Shown: piece after piece, positions 53,666 through 62,893 of the stretch
Layout: the number at the start of each line of letters is the position of its first letter
How positions within the stretch are numbered: the first letter of the stretch is position 1
Source: Lactococcus termiticola
GTDB taxonomy: Bacteria > Bacillota > Bacilli > Lactobacillales > Streptococcaceae
Assembly: GCF_003116835.1 (NCBI RefSeq)
Contig: NZ_BFFO01000005.1
Span: 1-64,000, forward strand
Direction of reading: 5' to 3'
Length of the DNA stretch: 64,000 nt
Position numbers and translations under genes: made by a program
Notes under the pieces: model-generated
The model's database searches: none
What the model was told of the DNA's origin: nothing
The model's input: the letters and a program-made list of their open reading frames with translations, nothing else

Positions 53666-53694
53666 TTGTCGCCATTTGTGATTTATGTTATAAT
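53666..53694 (+). promoter_or_regulatory. codY promoter with possible CodY box
   Basis: -35 TTGTCG (53666-53671), 17-base spacer, -10 TATAAT (53689-53694). ACAATTCTGAAAGTT at 53647-53661 matches 11 of 15 positions of the CodY box, suggesting autoregulation. Confidence 0.65.
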
Positions 53695-53762
53695 ATGGTC
53701 GAATGTTAAGAATAGCAACTACAATTCAAGTCAGTTTTGACTTGAAAAATTAAGGAGATAAC

Positions 53763-54551
53763 ATGCCTAGCTTATTAGAAAAAACAAGAAAAATCACAGC
53801 CATTTTGCAGGACGGGGCGACTGACCTCCAGCAGGAATTGCCATACAACATCATGACTGAGCGTCTAGCCCTAGTCATCGACTGTAACGCCTGTGTGATC
53901 AATACCAAGGGGGAACTTCTCGGTTACTCACTCCCTTACAACACCAACAATGCCCGTGTTGACCAATTCTTCTATGACAAGAAATTGCCTGAAGAATATG
54001 TCCATGGTGCAGTCCGTATCTACGACACCCTGCCTAACCTGACCATCGACAAGCCTTTGTCCATCTTCCCTGAAGAGGTCCTGGGCAACTATCCTGACGG
54101 TGTGACCACGCTTGCTCCAATCTATGGCTCAGGCATGCGTCTCGGTACCTTCATCATGTGGCGTGAAAAGGGCGAGTTCTCAGAAGATGACCTGGTCTTA
54201 ACTGAGCTTGCGACCACTGTCATCGGTGTTCAACTTTCAAACCTCAAGCTTGAGCAGATGGAAGAAAACATCCGTAAGGATGCCATGGCATCTATGGCCG
54301 TCAACACCCTCTCTTACTCTGAAATGAAGGCCATCAAAGCCATCATGGAAGAGCTCGACGGCGAAGAAGGCCACGTCATCGCCTCAGTCATCGCTGACAA
54401 GATCGGCATCACCCGCTCAGTCATCGTCAACGCCCTGCGTAAGCTCGAATCTGCCGGCGTGATTGAATCCCGCTCACTCGGTATGAAGGGGACCTACCTC
54501 AAGGTGCTTAATAACGGCCTCTTTGAGAAGTTGGCAGGTCGGAATTTCTAA
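53763..54551 (+). CDS. codY: global nutritional regulator CodY
   Basis: 262 aa. An N-terminal GAF domain (1-155) that senses branched-chain amino acids is followed by a winged-helix domain; the helix pair [26 protein letters not shown] is unmistakable. It represses amino acid and peptide uptake genes when nutrients are plentiful. AAGGAGATA precedes the ATG. Adjacent to gatCAB apart from a small inserted island. Confidence 0.98.
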   Translation: MPSLLEKTRKITAILQDGATDLQQELPYNIMTERLALVIDCNACVINTKGELLGYSLPYNTNNARVDQFFYDKKLPEEYVHGAVRIYDTLPNLTIDKPLSIFPEEVLGNYPDGVTTLAPIYGSGMRLGTFIMWREKGEFSEDDLVLTELATTVIGVQLSNLKLEQMEENIRKDAMASMAVNTLSYSEMKAIKAIMEELDGEEGHVIASVIADKIGITRSVIVNALRKLESAGVIESRSLGMKGTYLKVLNNGLFEKLAGRNF

Positions 54552-54605
54552 TAGAAGTCTATATTAAAAGTGCTTGCTGATGCTGGCACTTTTTTGATTT
54601 GTCTA

Positions 54606-54809
54606 TTATCCAAGATCATCCAAGACCCTCAAGTTATTTTTCCTGAGACGAACCCCGTAATAGATGAGATAAATCAAGAGATTAACTAAAAGCATTATAC
54701 TAAGATAAATACTTAAAATCGACATATCCTTGGATTGGAGAAAATAGCCAACCAGGGGACTCGCTACAGATAGTAAAATGATGATGATGGCAACACAGAC
54801 CAATGTCAA
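54606..54809 (-). pseudogene. small membrane protein, probable 3' part of a split gene
   Basis: 67 aa from TTG 54809, two membrane helices (about 3-23 and 30-50). The open frame continues upstream with a charged, coiled stretch (ELTDELEIRRLKEKLSSNRN) right up to the TAA stop of the gene at 54876, in the same frame. The two may therefore be one four-helix protein interrupted by a stop codon. Alternatively this is a separate gene read from TTG. Confidence 0.45.
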
Positions 54810-54875
54810 TTTCTTATTTCTGTTAGAGGAGAGTTTCTCTTTGAGACGCCTTATTTCAAGCTCATCAGTAAGCTC

Positions 54876-55181
54876 TTAAAAAGCTTCTGGATGAACAAAT
54901 CGCTTTGAAGCAAAAATTACCAATAAGGCCACAATAAAACAAAAAACAAATGTCCCCAGCGTTAAAATCCCTAAGATGCTGGGTGCACCTAAATCGCTAT
55001 GGAGATGATCAAAGAAATTGTAAATCAATGACGTCAACAGCGAGCCAAATAAAGTGACCGAGACATTAAGTTTTTGATTGGTCTTGTACATTTTCTTATA
55101 GAACTTTCCTGTCTCAAAGCTATAAGCGTATCGCTTTTCTCCATCTCCTTCAATGATGAGGAATTTAGGCTTGCTTTTCAT
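54876..55181 (-). CDS. two-helix membrane protein, 101 aa (possibly truncated)
   Basis: GGAGAG precedes the ATG. N-terminal soluble part (FLIIEGDGEKRYAYSFETGK), then two membrane helices (about 42-62 and 70-92). The reading frame resumes in phase after the stop at 54876, so it may be the 5' part of a longer protein. AT-rich; family not recognised. Confidence 0.55.
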   Translation of the reverse strand: MKSKPKFLIIEGDGEKRYAYSFETGKFYKKMYKTNQKLNVSVTLFGSLLTSLIYNFFDHLHSDLGAPSILGILTLGTFVFCFIVALLVIFASKRFVHPEAF

Positions 55182-55197
55182 CTACCGTCTCTCCTGC

Positions 55198-55545
55198 TTA
55201 GTGCTCATTCTTATTCTTCTCCTCCTGGATTTCCCTGAAAATCCCAGGGACCTCCTGCAGTGCTTCCAGGCCCGACTTCTTCCCAAAGACAGGATTTTTC
55301 GCCAGTCCCAGTCCTCCACGGAGGAGTCGCCTATAAAACATATCCTCTTTTTGACTTAATTTTTTGCCACTGGTAAGCTTCATCTCGGAGAGATTTCGTT
55401 CAATAAAATCCTCAGCATCAATCGCATCAAATGCTTGGGTTTCTAGTTTAGTCTTTGCGATGTCAAAGATTTGCCTGCTTGTAGAAGAGGCTTCATCATC
55501 AGATAATAACTCGTCCAGCTTGCTTAATAAATCTTCTTTTCTCAT
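55198..55545 (-). CDS. hypothetical protein, paralogue of neighbour
   Basis: 115 aa, soluble and helical. L-x-x-LLSDDE, QIFDIAKTKLETQAFDAIDAEDFIE and LTSGKKLSQKED align with the next gene upstream (LSREDI, VQIASRKIQDGSFTSYNARDFII, SKITLNPTEKE), so both belong to one unknown family. AT-rich cluster between codY and gatC; no function assigned. Confidence 0.6.
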   Translation of the reverse strand: MRKEDLLSKLDELLSDDEASSTSRQIFDIAKTKLETQAFDAIDAEDFIERNLSEMKLTSGKKLSQKEDMFYRRLLRGGLGLAKNPVFGKKSGLEALQEVPGIFREIQEEKNKNEH

Positions 55546-55574
55546 CGTCTCTCTACTTTCTACTTAATCATCCA

Positions 55575-56015
55575 TCATCCAAAGAAGATGAAGCCCACTC
55601 CGGTTTGCAGGCCTGCCGAACGCCTAGCCGAAATATCATTTTCCTCATTCCAAATCATTGTCTGAGATTCTTTTTCAGTAGGATTGAGTGTAATCTTTGA
55701 GGAAACTTCCAGCTCGATAAAGCTTGAAATGATGAAATCTCTAGCATTATAGCTAGTAAACGAGCCATCTTGTATTTTACGTGAAGCAATCTGAACCAGC
55801 ATTTCTGTATCCGCTCCAATATCTTCTCTTGACAAATAAGCCTGAAATCTCTCAATGAGAGAGGACCGCTCAGCATCCATCTTAAACCTCTTGGGCTCCT
55901 GTTTCAAGAGCTTCTCTATGCTAGGCCTCAAGCCCTGCTCATCTTTTTCGCTCATACTTCTCCCCCCCCTCTTCTGTTCACTATCGTTCCCAATTGTCTC
56001 CACAATTAGAGCCAT
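55575..56015 (-). CDS. hypothetical protein, first gene of the small island
   Basis: 146 aa from ATG 56015 (MALIVETIG) behind GAAGGA; an in-frame ATG further in (MSEKDEQG) is an alternative. Related to the 55198-55545 product over about 60 residues. The C-terminus is glycine- and phenylalanine-rich (GVGFIFFG). Divergent from gatC. Family not recognised. Confidence 0.6.
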   Translation of the reverse strand: MALIVETIGNDSEQKRGGRSMSEKDEQGLRPSIEKLLKQEPKRFKMDAERSSLIERFQAYLSREDIGADTEMLVQIASRKIQDGSFTSYNARDFIISSFIELEVSSKITLNPTEKESQTMIWNEENDISARRSAGLQTGVGFIFFG

Positions 56016-56174
56016 TATATTCCTTCTCTGATTAAAAATCAAGAATTTAATGAATAATTTTAATTTAAGTTGCCCTACATTTTCAGCAAGTCTTTACAAG
56101 CCCCTCAAAATCGCCAAAATTTGCTATAATAGTTAGGACTAGGCAGTCTTTCTGCCAAATTTTTCGGAGGAGTT

Positions 56175-56480
56175 ATGACTAAAATTACAACTGACCAGGT
56201 CTTGCACGTTGCTGACCTGTCAAAATTGGCTTTTTCCGCTGAGGAAATCACTCGCTTCACTAGCCAACTTGGCGATATTATCGACATGGTGGAAAGCCTC
56301 GATGAGGTTGACACGACCGGTGTTGCCTTTACTATGAATGTAGCTGACAATGTCAACCGGATGCGTGAAGATGTCCCTGCTGAGCCTGTCAACCGGGACT
56401 TGATTTTGCGTGAAGTCCCTGAGACCCAAGACGGCTTTATCAAGGTGCCAGCCATGCTGGCTGATGGAGGTGACGCATGA
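56175..56480 (+). CDS. gatC: aspartyl/glutamyl-tRNA amidotransferase subunit C
   Basis: 101 aa. [20 protein letters not shown] and [19 protein letters not shown] followed by NRMREDV identify GatC, which wraps round and stabilises GatA. TTCGGAGGAG precedes the ATG. It overlaps gatA by four bases. Confidence 0.97.
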   Translation: MTKITTDQVLHVADLSKLAFSAEEITRFTSQLGDIIDMVESLDEVDTTGVAFTMNVADNVNRMREDVPAEPVNRDLILREVPETQDGFIKVPAMLADGGDA

Positions 56481-57946
56481 GCTTTAATGATAAAACCATC
56501 TCTGAGCTCCATGAGCTCCTGGTCAACAAGGAAATTTCAGCCACTGAGTTGACGCAGGCGACGCTTGCTGATGTCAAAGAGCGTGAAGCCCAGGTTGACG
56601 CCTTTGTCACAGTCACTGAAAAAGAAGCCCTGGAAAAAGCGTCTGCTATCGACGCCCGTGGGATTGACGCCAGCAAGTTGACAGACGGAATTCCTCTGGC
56701 TGTCAAAGACAATATTGTCACCAAAGACATCCTGACCACAGCGGCATCAAAGATGCTCCACAACTGGATTCCACCATATAATGCCACCGTTGTCAACAAA
56801 CTTGACGAGGCCGGCATGGTCATCATCGGTAAGGCCAACATGGACGAGTTTGCCATGGGTGGCTCGGGGGAAAACTCTGCCATCAAGCCAACCAAGAACG
56901 CCTGGAACAAGGTCAAGGTCCCTGGTGGTTCCTCATCAGGTTCTGCCTCTGCTGTGGCTTCAGGACAGGTCCGCCTTTCCCTCGGCTCTGACACAGGGGG
57001 CTCTATCCGCCAGCCTGCTAGCTATTCTGGGATTGTCGGCATGAAGCCGACCTACGGCCGGGTTTCCCGCTTTGGCCTCATCGCCTTTGCCAGCTCGCTT
57101 GACCAAATCGGGACCTTCAGCCAGACCGTCAAGGAATCAGCTGAGTTGCTCCAAGTCATCTCTGGTGTTGACGACAATGACAATACCTCATCAGATATCG
57201 CTGTGCCTGATTTCACATCAAAAATTGGTCAAGATATCAAAGGCATGAAAATCGCCCTGCCCAAGGAATACCTGGGCGAAGGAATTGACGGGGGTGTCAA
57301 AAAGACCATCATCGATGCTGCTAAGCACCTGGAAAGCCTCGGAGCCATCGTCGAAGAGGTCAGCCTGCCCCACTCTAAGTACGGCGTGGCAGTCTATTAC
57401 ATCATCGCAGGCTCTGAAGCCTCTTCAAACCTGCAACGTTTTGACGGCATCCGCTTTGGCTACCGGGCCGATAACATCAAAGATCTGGAAGACCTCTATG
57501 TCCGCTCTCGCTCCGAAGGCTTTGGCGATGAGGTCAAACGCCGTATCATGTTGGGTTCATTCAGTCTTTCTGCCGGCTATTATGACGCCTACTTCAAGAA
57601 GGCTGGCCAGGTCCGAACCCTCATTGTTGAGGACTTCAACAAGGTCTTTGACAACTACGATCTCATCCTTGGTCCAACAGCTCCGACTGTTGCCTTTGGC
57701 TTTGGTGAAAAGACCCAGGACCCTGTCTCTATGTACCTGGCCGACATCCTGACTATCCCTGTCAATCTGGCGGGACTGCCAGGCATCTCGATTCCTGCAG
57801 GCTTCTCCGACGGCATGCCTGTCGGTATGCAGCTCATCGGGAAACGCTACGATGAAGAGACGATTTATCAGGTCGCTGCTGCCTTTGAGGCAACGACCGA
57901 CCACCATAAAAAACAACCACATATCTTTGAGAAAGGGGAATTTTAA
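56477..57946 (+). CDS. gatA: aspartyl/glutamyl-tRNA amidotransferase subunit A
   Basis: 489 aa amidase. Lys in PLAVKDNI, the [14 protein letters not shown] serine loop and the nucleophile in [13 protein letters not shown] form the Ser-Ser-Lys triad that frees ammonia from glutamine for tRNA-dependent amide formation. Confidence 0.98.
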   Translation: MSFNDKTISELHELLVNKEISATELTQATLADVKEREAQVDAFVTVTEKEALEKASAIDARGIDASKLTDGIPLAVKDNIVTKDILTTAASKMLHNWIPPYNATVVNKLDEAGMVIIGKANMDEFAMGGSGENSAIKPTKNAWNKVKVPGGSSSGSASAVASGQVRLSLGSDTGGSIRQPASYSGIVGMKPTYGRVSRFGLIAFASSLDQIGTFSQTVKESAELLQVISGVDDNDNTSSDIAVPDFTSKIGQDIKGMKIALPKEYLGEGIDGGVKKTIIDAAKHLESLGAIVEEVSLPHSKYGVAVYYIIAGSEASSNLQRFDGIRFGYRADNIKDLEDLYVRSRSEGFGDEVKRRIMLGSFSLSAGYYDAYFKKAGQVRTLIVEDFNKVFDNYDLILGPTAPTVAFGFGEKTQDPVSMYLADILTIPVNLAGLPGISIPAGFSDGMPVGMQLIGKRYDEETIYQVAAAFEATTDHHKKQPHIFEKGEF

Positions 57947-59379
57947 TGAGTAATTTTGAAGTCATCATTGGCCTTGAAGTCCACGTCGAACTCAATACCA
58001 AGAGTAAGATTTTCTCACCAGCCCCTGCCAACTTTGGTGGTGAAGCCAATAGCAGCACCAACCTCATCGACTGGGGTCTCCCTGGTGTCCTGCCCCGCAT
58101 GAACAAAGGCGTAATTGACGCCGGTATCAAGGCGGCGCTTGCCCTCAACATGGACATCCACCAGTCCATGCACTTTGACCGGAAGAACTACTTCTACCCT
58201 GATAATCCCAAGGCCTACCAGATCTCACAATTTGATGAACCGATTGGCTACAATGGCTCTATCGAAGTGACCCTTGAAGACGGTAGCAAGAAGAGCCTCC
58301 GGGTCGAGCGGGCGCATTTGGAAGAAGATGCCGGCAAGAACACTCACGGGACAGACGGTTATTCTTATGTCGACCTCAACCGCCAAGGTGTGCCTCTGAT
58401 TGAGATTGTCTCTGAGCCTGATATGCGCAATGCTGACGAGGCCTACGCCTATCTGGTCGCCCTCAAGGAGCTCATCCAGTACACCGGCATCTCTGATGTC
58501 AAGATGGAAGAGGGCTCTATGCGTTGTGATGCCAATATTTCCCTGCGTCCTTATGGGGCTGAGAAATTTGGTGTCAAGACTGAAGTCAAGAACATGAACT
58601 CTTTCAGCAATGTCAAAAAGGCCTTGGCCTTTGAGATTGACCGCCAGGCCAAGATTTTGCGGGCCGGTGGAGAAATTCGTCAGGAAACCCGTCGTTTTGA
58701 TGATAAGACCGGCGAAACGATTCTTATGCGTGTCAAAGAAGGTTCATCTGACTACCGCTACTTCCCAGAGCCTGATGTGCCTCGCTACGAGATTTCTGAT
58801 GAATGGATTGCTGAGATGCGGGCAGAACTCCCTGAGTTTGCCTCAGCACGTCGGGCACGTTATCAATCAGAACTTGGCCTCAGCCAATACGATGCTGAGC
58901 AGCTGACGGCAAACAAGGCGACCTCTGACTTCTTTGAGTCAGCCGTTAAACTCGGTGCTGACGCCAAACTCGTCTCAAACTGGCTCCAAGGTGAAGTGGC
59001 TCAATATCTGAATGCTGAACAGCTCGAGCTCAAAGACATCAAGCTCAGCCCAGAAAACCTGACGGAGATGCTTTCTCTGATTGCTGACGGCACCATCAGC
59101 TCGAAGATTGCCAAGAAGGTCTTCATCGAGCTCGCCAAAAACGGTGGCTCAGCCGAAGCCTTTGTCAAAAAGGCGGGACTCGTACAGATTTCTGACCCGG
59201 CTGTTTTGATTCCAATTATCCAGGAAGTCTTTGCCAACAACGCGAAATCTGTCGAAGACTATCGTGGCGGTAAGCAAAACGCCGCTAAAGCTCTCGTCGG
59301 CCAGCTCATGAAGGCAACTAAGGGGCAGGCTAATCCTGCTGTAGCTCAGAAGTTGCTTTATGAGGAGTTGGATAAATAA
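57946..59379 (+). CDS. gatB: aspartyl/glutamyl-tRNA amidotransferase subunit B
   Basis: 477 aa. [23 protein letters not shown] and [19 protein letters not shown] are the cradle-domain signatures; a helical and YqeY-type tail (about 330-477) binds tRNA. It phosphorylates and amidates Glu-tRNA(Gln) or Asp-tRNA(Asn). Overlaps gatA by one base. Confidence 0.98.
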   Translation: MSNFEVIIGLEVHVELNTKSKIFSPAPANFGGEANSSTNLIDWGLPGVLPRMNKGVIDAGIKAALALNMDIHQSMHFDRKNYFYPDNPKAYQISQFDEPIGYNGSIEVTLEDGSKKSLRVERAHLEEDAGKNTHGTDGYSYVDLNRQGVPLIEIVSEPDMRNADEAYAYLVALKELIQYTGISDVKMEEGSMRCDANISLRPYGAEKFGVKTEVKNMNSFSNVKKALAFEIDRQAKILRAGGEIRQETRRFDDKTGETILMRVKEGSSDYRYFPEPDVPRYEISDEWIAEMRAELPEFASARRARYQSELGLSQYDAEQLTANKATSDFFESAVKLGADAKLVSNWLQGEVAQYLNAEQLELKDIKLSPENLTEMLSLIADGTISSKIAKKVFIELAKNGGSAEAFVKKAGLVQISDPAVLIPIIQEVFANNAKSVEDYRGGKQNAAKALVGQLMKATKGQANPAVAQKLLYEELDK

Positions 59380-59393
59380 GGATTGATTCGTTT

Positions 59394-59539
59394 GAGTCGT
59401 TTCATTCCAGAACTCCCTCCGATTTTCTGTGAGGCCCGCAAGCGAAGGCTCCGCCTTCCATTGCTAACTGTCGAGCCCTTTGGTCTCGCCAGTTGCCTTT
59501 TTCACAGCGAATCTGCGGGAGTTCTTCCATTTCACTTGT
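59394..59539 (+). repeat. family A compound palindrome, copy 14
   Basis: Outer arms starting CCAGAACTCCC pair with those ending GGGAGTTCTTCC, with several mismatches in the middle. Hairpin 1 GAAGGC/GCCTTC, hairpin 2 AACTGTCGAG/CTCGCCAGTT. It begins 15 bases after gatB. Confidence 0.85.
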
Positions 59540-59547
59540 CTATATCT

Positions 59548-59576
59548 AAAACCCGGTCTCAATAGACTGGGTTTTG
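59548..59576. terminator. intrinsic terminator after copy 14
   Basis: AAAACCCGGTCT and AGACTGGGTTTT pair around CAAT, one G-T pair, with T residues following. Confidence 0.75.
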
Positions 59577-59600
59577 TTATTTATAAATAGGAAGCAAGAG

Positions 59601-59644
59601 TTCCAGAAAACAGCCCCACTACAGCCTGGGGCTGTTTTCTGGAA
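59601..59644. repeat. short solo palindrome with family A-like ends
   Basis: TTCCAGAAAACAGCCCCA (59601-59618) is perfectly repeated inverted at 59627-59644. The TTCCAGAAA and TTTCTGGAA ends match the left boundary of family A copies, but there are no inner hairpins. The rest of 59577-59797 contains no convincing gene. Confidence 0.75.
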
Positions 59645-59797
59645 CGACCAGGACCAGATGAACAGAAAGCTTCAAATCGTCCAAAATCCCTAATTTTACT
59701 GACTTTATCATGGTAAATAAGCCTCTTAAATTCTCTGTTTACGGGCTTTTTTTGTGTTATAGTAAGGTTTAGTACCATAAGAAAAGAGGAAAGAAAA

Positions 59798-60625
59798 ATG
59801 TCCTATTCAAAATATGGGCAAGTCTTTCGAGCCATCCGTCACAAAAATGGCCTCCCCCTCTCAGCCCTGAGCAAGATTGGGATTGATGGTTCAAATATTG
59901 CCCGATTTGAGCGAGGAGAAAGCATGCTCGCCATCGATAAACTTGCCGTCTGCCTGCAAGAAATGAATGTCAGCCTGGCAGAATATGAACTCTTAATCAA
60001 TCATTTTATTCCCGATTATGAAACAGAATTCTTTTTCGACCTGGAGAACTATGATTTTTCAAGAAATATTAAAGGCCTCGAGAGCCTCTATTTAGAGGCC
60101 GAAAGCGAGGGAAAATGCCGTTTTGCCCTGGCCGCTAAGGCTTGCTTTGTTACGCTCTCTAAAAAAGACTGCGACTTTTTACTCGCCTACTTCGAGAACC
60201 TAGATTACTGGACCTTTCCAGACCTCAAGCTGGCCTACTTCTGCATTTTCCACTTCAAAAGCGGCGACATCAGCCGGCTCATCAAGGCCAGCCAGGGCCG
60301 GAATTACAGCCTGGGCTATCACTTCTGTCATCTGAGAAGCCATGTCCAGCTCATCAGCCGGGCTATGATTCTCTTTGCCAGTCGGGGTAAGCAGAAAAAG
60401 GCCCAGCAGATGGCTGACCGCCTGCATAAGTTTGAAATCAAGCGGGATTTTTTCGCCATCAATCTTATCGCCATTGCCGAAGCCGTCTACTGCCTGCAGT
60501 TTGAAGACAAGAAGAAGGGGATGGAAGAGCTTGAAAAATGTCTCGATAAATTTAGTAGCTGTGACGCTGGCGAACTGGCCAGCTACTACCGCTTCCACTT
60601 CCAACTCATGGGCATCTTGCCCTAA
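59798..60625 (+). CDS. Rgg/GadR/MutR-family transcriptional regulator
   Basis: 275 aa. Helix-turn-helix over residues 5-60 (GQVFRAIRHKNGLPLSALSK, then IARFERGES) followed by a TPR-like helical domain that in relatives binds small hydrophobic peptides. No peptide gene with a convincing ribosome site was found next to it. GAGGAAAG precedes the ATG. Confidence 0.85.
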   Translation: MSYSKYGQVFRAIRHKNGLPLSALSKIGIDGSNIARFERGESMLAIDKLAVCLQEMNVSLAEYELLINHFIPDYETEFFFDLENYDFSRNIKGLESLYLEAESEGKCRFALAAKACFVTLSKKDCDFLLAYFENLDYWTFPDLKLAYFCIFHFKSGDISRLIKASQGRNYSLGYHFCHLRSHVQLISRAMILFASRGKQKKAQQMADRLHKFEIKRDFFAINLIAIAEAVYCLQFEDKKKGMEELEKCLDKFSSCDAGELASYYRFHFQLMGILP

Positions 60626-60627
60626 AG

Positions 60628-60654
60628 AAAAAGCTGACAGCGTCAGCTTTTTTA
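60628..60654. terminator. bidirectional terminator, Rgg gene / MATE gene
   Basis: AAAAGCTGAC and GTCAGCTTTTT pair around AGC, between convergent genes. Confidence 0.8.
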
Positions 60655-62004
60655 TGATACTAATAAATCCTGGCGATGCCGGGCCGAAAAACGCCGGAGC
60701 ATGGCAATGGTCGTCGGAATCAGAATGACCGTCGAGCCAATCCAAGCGGCAGGGTTAGAGGCAATGATGACGGTATAATTCATCAGGTAGACCCCGAGAA
60801 TCGCCACCGCTGCCCGCATGACCAGCTCCATCACCCCGCAGATGGTCGGAATCTTGGCGTCGCCCAGGCCCTGCAGGGTCGAGCGGGTCACAAAGAGGAT
60901 GGCCAGGAGCCAGTAGAAGGCCCCATTGACCAGATAGTAATGCTGGCAGAGCTCGAGGACATCCGTCTGCGAAGGGCTGATAAAGGCCGTCGTAAAGTAG
61001 AAATGGAGCAGGTTAAGGACAAGGGCAAAGAAAATCGCCCAGCCAACTGCCAGCCCCAGAGCCCTGTAAAGGCCTTGGTTTATCCGCAGGTACTGCTTGG
61101 CTCCAAAGTTTTGAGCGGCAAAGGTAGCCATGGCAAGGCCTATTGACATCATTGGCAACATTGCAAACTGGTCGATTTTTGAGACAATGGCCTGGGTTGC
61201 GACCGCATTGGTCCCCAGCGTATTGAGGGCAATTTGCAGTGTAATCGAGCCAATCGCAATGATGCTGGACTGAAAGCCCATGGGCAGAGCCAGGCCTGAG
61301 TGCTCGATAAATTCTGATTTTCTCAACTTCCAAAATTCCCGCTGAAGGCGGAAGGCTGGCACCTTTCGCCGGATATGCCAGAAGAGAAAGCCCACAGAAA
61401 TCAACTGGGCCAAAATTGTCGCTGAGCTAGAACCCAAAAGACCCAGATGAAAGCCGAGGATGGCCACATATTCAAAGATAATGTTGAGGATACTGGCGAC
61501 AATCAAGGCGTAGAGCGGAGTCTTTGAGTCACCCAGGCTCCGGAGGGCATTGGACAGATAGGCATAAAGATTTGTCGCAATCATCCCGCCCAGCATGATG
61601 GTCAAGAAGGTCCTGGCCCCCTCGAAAATCTCCGCCGGCGTCTGCATAAAGCGAAGCAAATCACCCACAAAAAGGACGGAAAGGACTGCCAGAATGACCG
61701 AAACCGCCACTGTAAAATAAAGGCCAGTCGCATAAGACTTCTTCACACCGACCTTGTTACCCGCCCCAAAGCGCTGGGCTGTAATAATCGTCAGGCCAGA
61801 GGTCAGCCCCTGGGCAAAGCCAATGATCAAAAAGTTAATTGCCCCCGTCGCCCCGACCGAAGCCAGAGCATCCTTTCCCAGCGTCTGACCGACAATCAGC
61901 GTATCTGCTGTATTGTAGAGGACTTGAAAAAAATTCCCCAATAAAAGGGGAAGTGTGAAGAGAATCAAGCCCTTGAAAATTTTTCCCTGTGTTAAATCTT
62001 TCAT
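60652..62004 (-). CDS. MATE family efflux transporter
   Basis: 450 aa with 12 membrane helices. LPLLLGNFFQVLYNTADTLIVG at the N-terminus and QTLGKDALASVGATGAINFL are the MATE signatures; the GAKQYLRINQGLYRALG repeat opens the second half. It exports cationic drugs or metabolites using an ion gradient. It is convergent with the Rgg gene, with a hairpin at 60630-60650 between them. Confidence 0.93.
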   Translation of the reverse strand: MKDLTQGKIFKGLILFTLPLLLGNFFQVLYNTADTLIVGQTLGKDALASVGATGAINFLIIGFAQGLTSGLTIITAQRFGAGNKVGVKKSYATGLYFTVAVSVILAVLSVLFVGDLLRFMQTPAEIFEGARTFLTIMLGGMIATNLYAYLSNALRSLGDSKTPLYALIVASILNIIFEYVAILGFHLGLLGSSSATILAQLISVGFLFWHIRRKVPAFRLQREFWKLRKSEFIEHSGLALPMGFQSSIIAIGSITLQIALNTLGTNAVATQAIVSKIDQFAMLPMMSIGLAMATFAAQNFGAKQYLRINQGLYRALGLAVGWAIFFALVLNLLHFYFTTAFISPSQTDVLELCQHYYLVNGAFYWLLAILFVTRSTLQGLGDAKIPTICGVMELVMRAAVAILGVYLMNYTVIIASNPAAWIGSTVILIPTTIAMLRRFSARHRQDLLVS

Positions 62005-62084
62005 GGTCTCTATTTTAGTTTAATTTAGTTTTGTCGTCAACCTGCATTTTGGTGGCTTGCAGCCGGCCTTTCCTCTTCGGGGCT

Positions 62085-62511
62085 GGGGATGTTTCTAGTA
62101 GTGGGTGCTCGCGTAAGCGAGACTAAGAGCAACTCTAAGCCCCTCTTAGTCTCGCTTACGCGAGCCGTCGAGTGGCTAAGATTTGCTACTTGCGGATTTC
62201 CGCTCCGCGGATTACACGACAGCAGAGCTGTCGGTAATCCCACTACTAGAAAATCCCCTTGGGTTAGAGCTCCGCTCCCGCCGTCGGCGGACCGCTTTGC
62301 GGGTTTGGCGGAGCCAAACGGCCGGAGGCCTAGTAAAAAGGGAATTTTCTAATAATGGGAAGACAAGCAGCTTTGCTGCTTAGTCTTCCGCACAGGGGAG
62401 ATCCACAAGTACTATTTCTTAGGCTGATGACGGCTCCCGCAGGGAGACTAAATCAGACTTAGAAATAGTCGAAGCTAGCTCCCCGAGCACTCCATTATTA
62501 GAAACATCCCC
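62085..62511. repeat. family B large compound palindrome, copy 2 (double)
   Basis: Outer arms 62085-62104 and 62492-62511 pair over 20 bp with two G-T pairs (TCTAGTAGTGG against CCATTATTAGA). Nested arms occur at about 62239-62252 and 62345-62358, so two units are joined. A 23-bp perfect stem lies at 62107-62129/62143-62165. The block 62160-62250 is the inverse of 13731-13830, with paired changes in a hairpin (CGACAG/CTGTCG here, CGAAAG/CTTTCG there). No gene in 62005-62580. Confidence 0.8.
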
Positions 62512-62580
62512 AAACCCGAAGGGAAAAGCCGCCTGCAAGGCACAAAAAAAGCCGGCCACACGGCCAACCTTCAAAAAATC

Positions 62581-62778
62581 TTATTTTGTTACGTTGACTG
62601 CTTGAGGTCCGCGAGGGCCTTCTTCCAAGTCAAATTCAACTTTTTGTCCTTCGTCGAGGGTTTTGAAACCGTCGGTTTGGATTGCTGAGAAGTGTACGAA
62701 TACATCTTTTCCGTCTTCAGCTGTGATAAAACCGAAGCCTTTAGTAGCGTTAAACCATTTTACTGTGCCTTGTGCCAT
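62581..62778 (-). CDS. cold-shock protein
   Basis: 65 aa, full-length CspA-type. [18 protein letters not shown] contains RNP1 (KGFGFI) and DVFVHFSAI is RNP2; the tail is [12 protein letters not shown]. It binds single-stranded RNA and DNA and melts structure at low temperature. AAGGAAGATC precedes the ATG. The long upstream stretch to 62893 may hold a cold-responsive leader. Confidence 0.96.
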   Translation of the reverse strand: MAQGTVKWFNATKGFGFITAEDGKDVFVHFSAIQTDGFKTLDEGQKVEFDLEEGPRGPQAVNVTK

Positions 62779-62893
62779 TCTTTTGATCTTCCTTTCTTTT
62801 CATTTTGTAAAGCCTGTTTAGAAATGGTGGATCAAGGTGACACACAGCAATTTATAAAACAAAAACTTACACCTTTATGATAACATAGATAGT

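Noticed and set aside
59713-59775. 20-aa frame (MVNKPLKFSVYGLFLCYSKV) upstream of the Rgg-like regulator, considered as a peptide pheromone
   Set aside because: No ribosome site precedes it and the sequence coincides with a terminator-like hairpin; its make-up does not match known SHP peptides closely.
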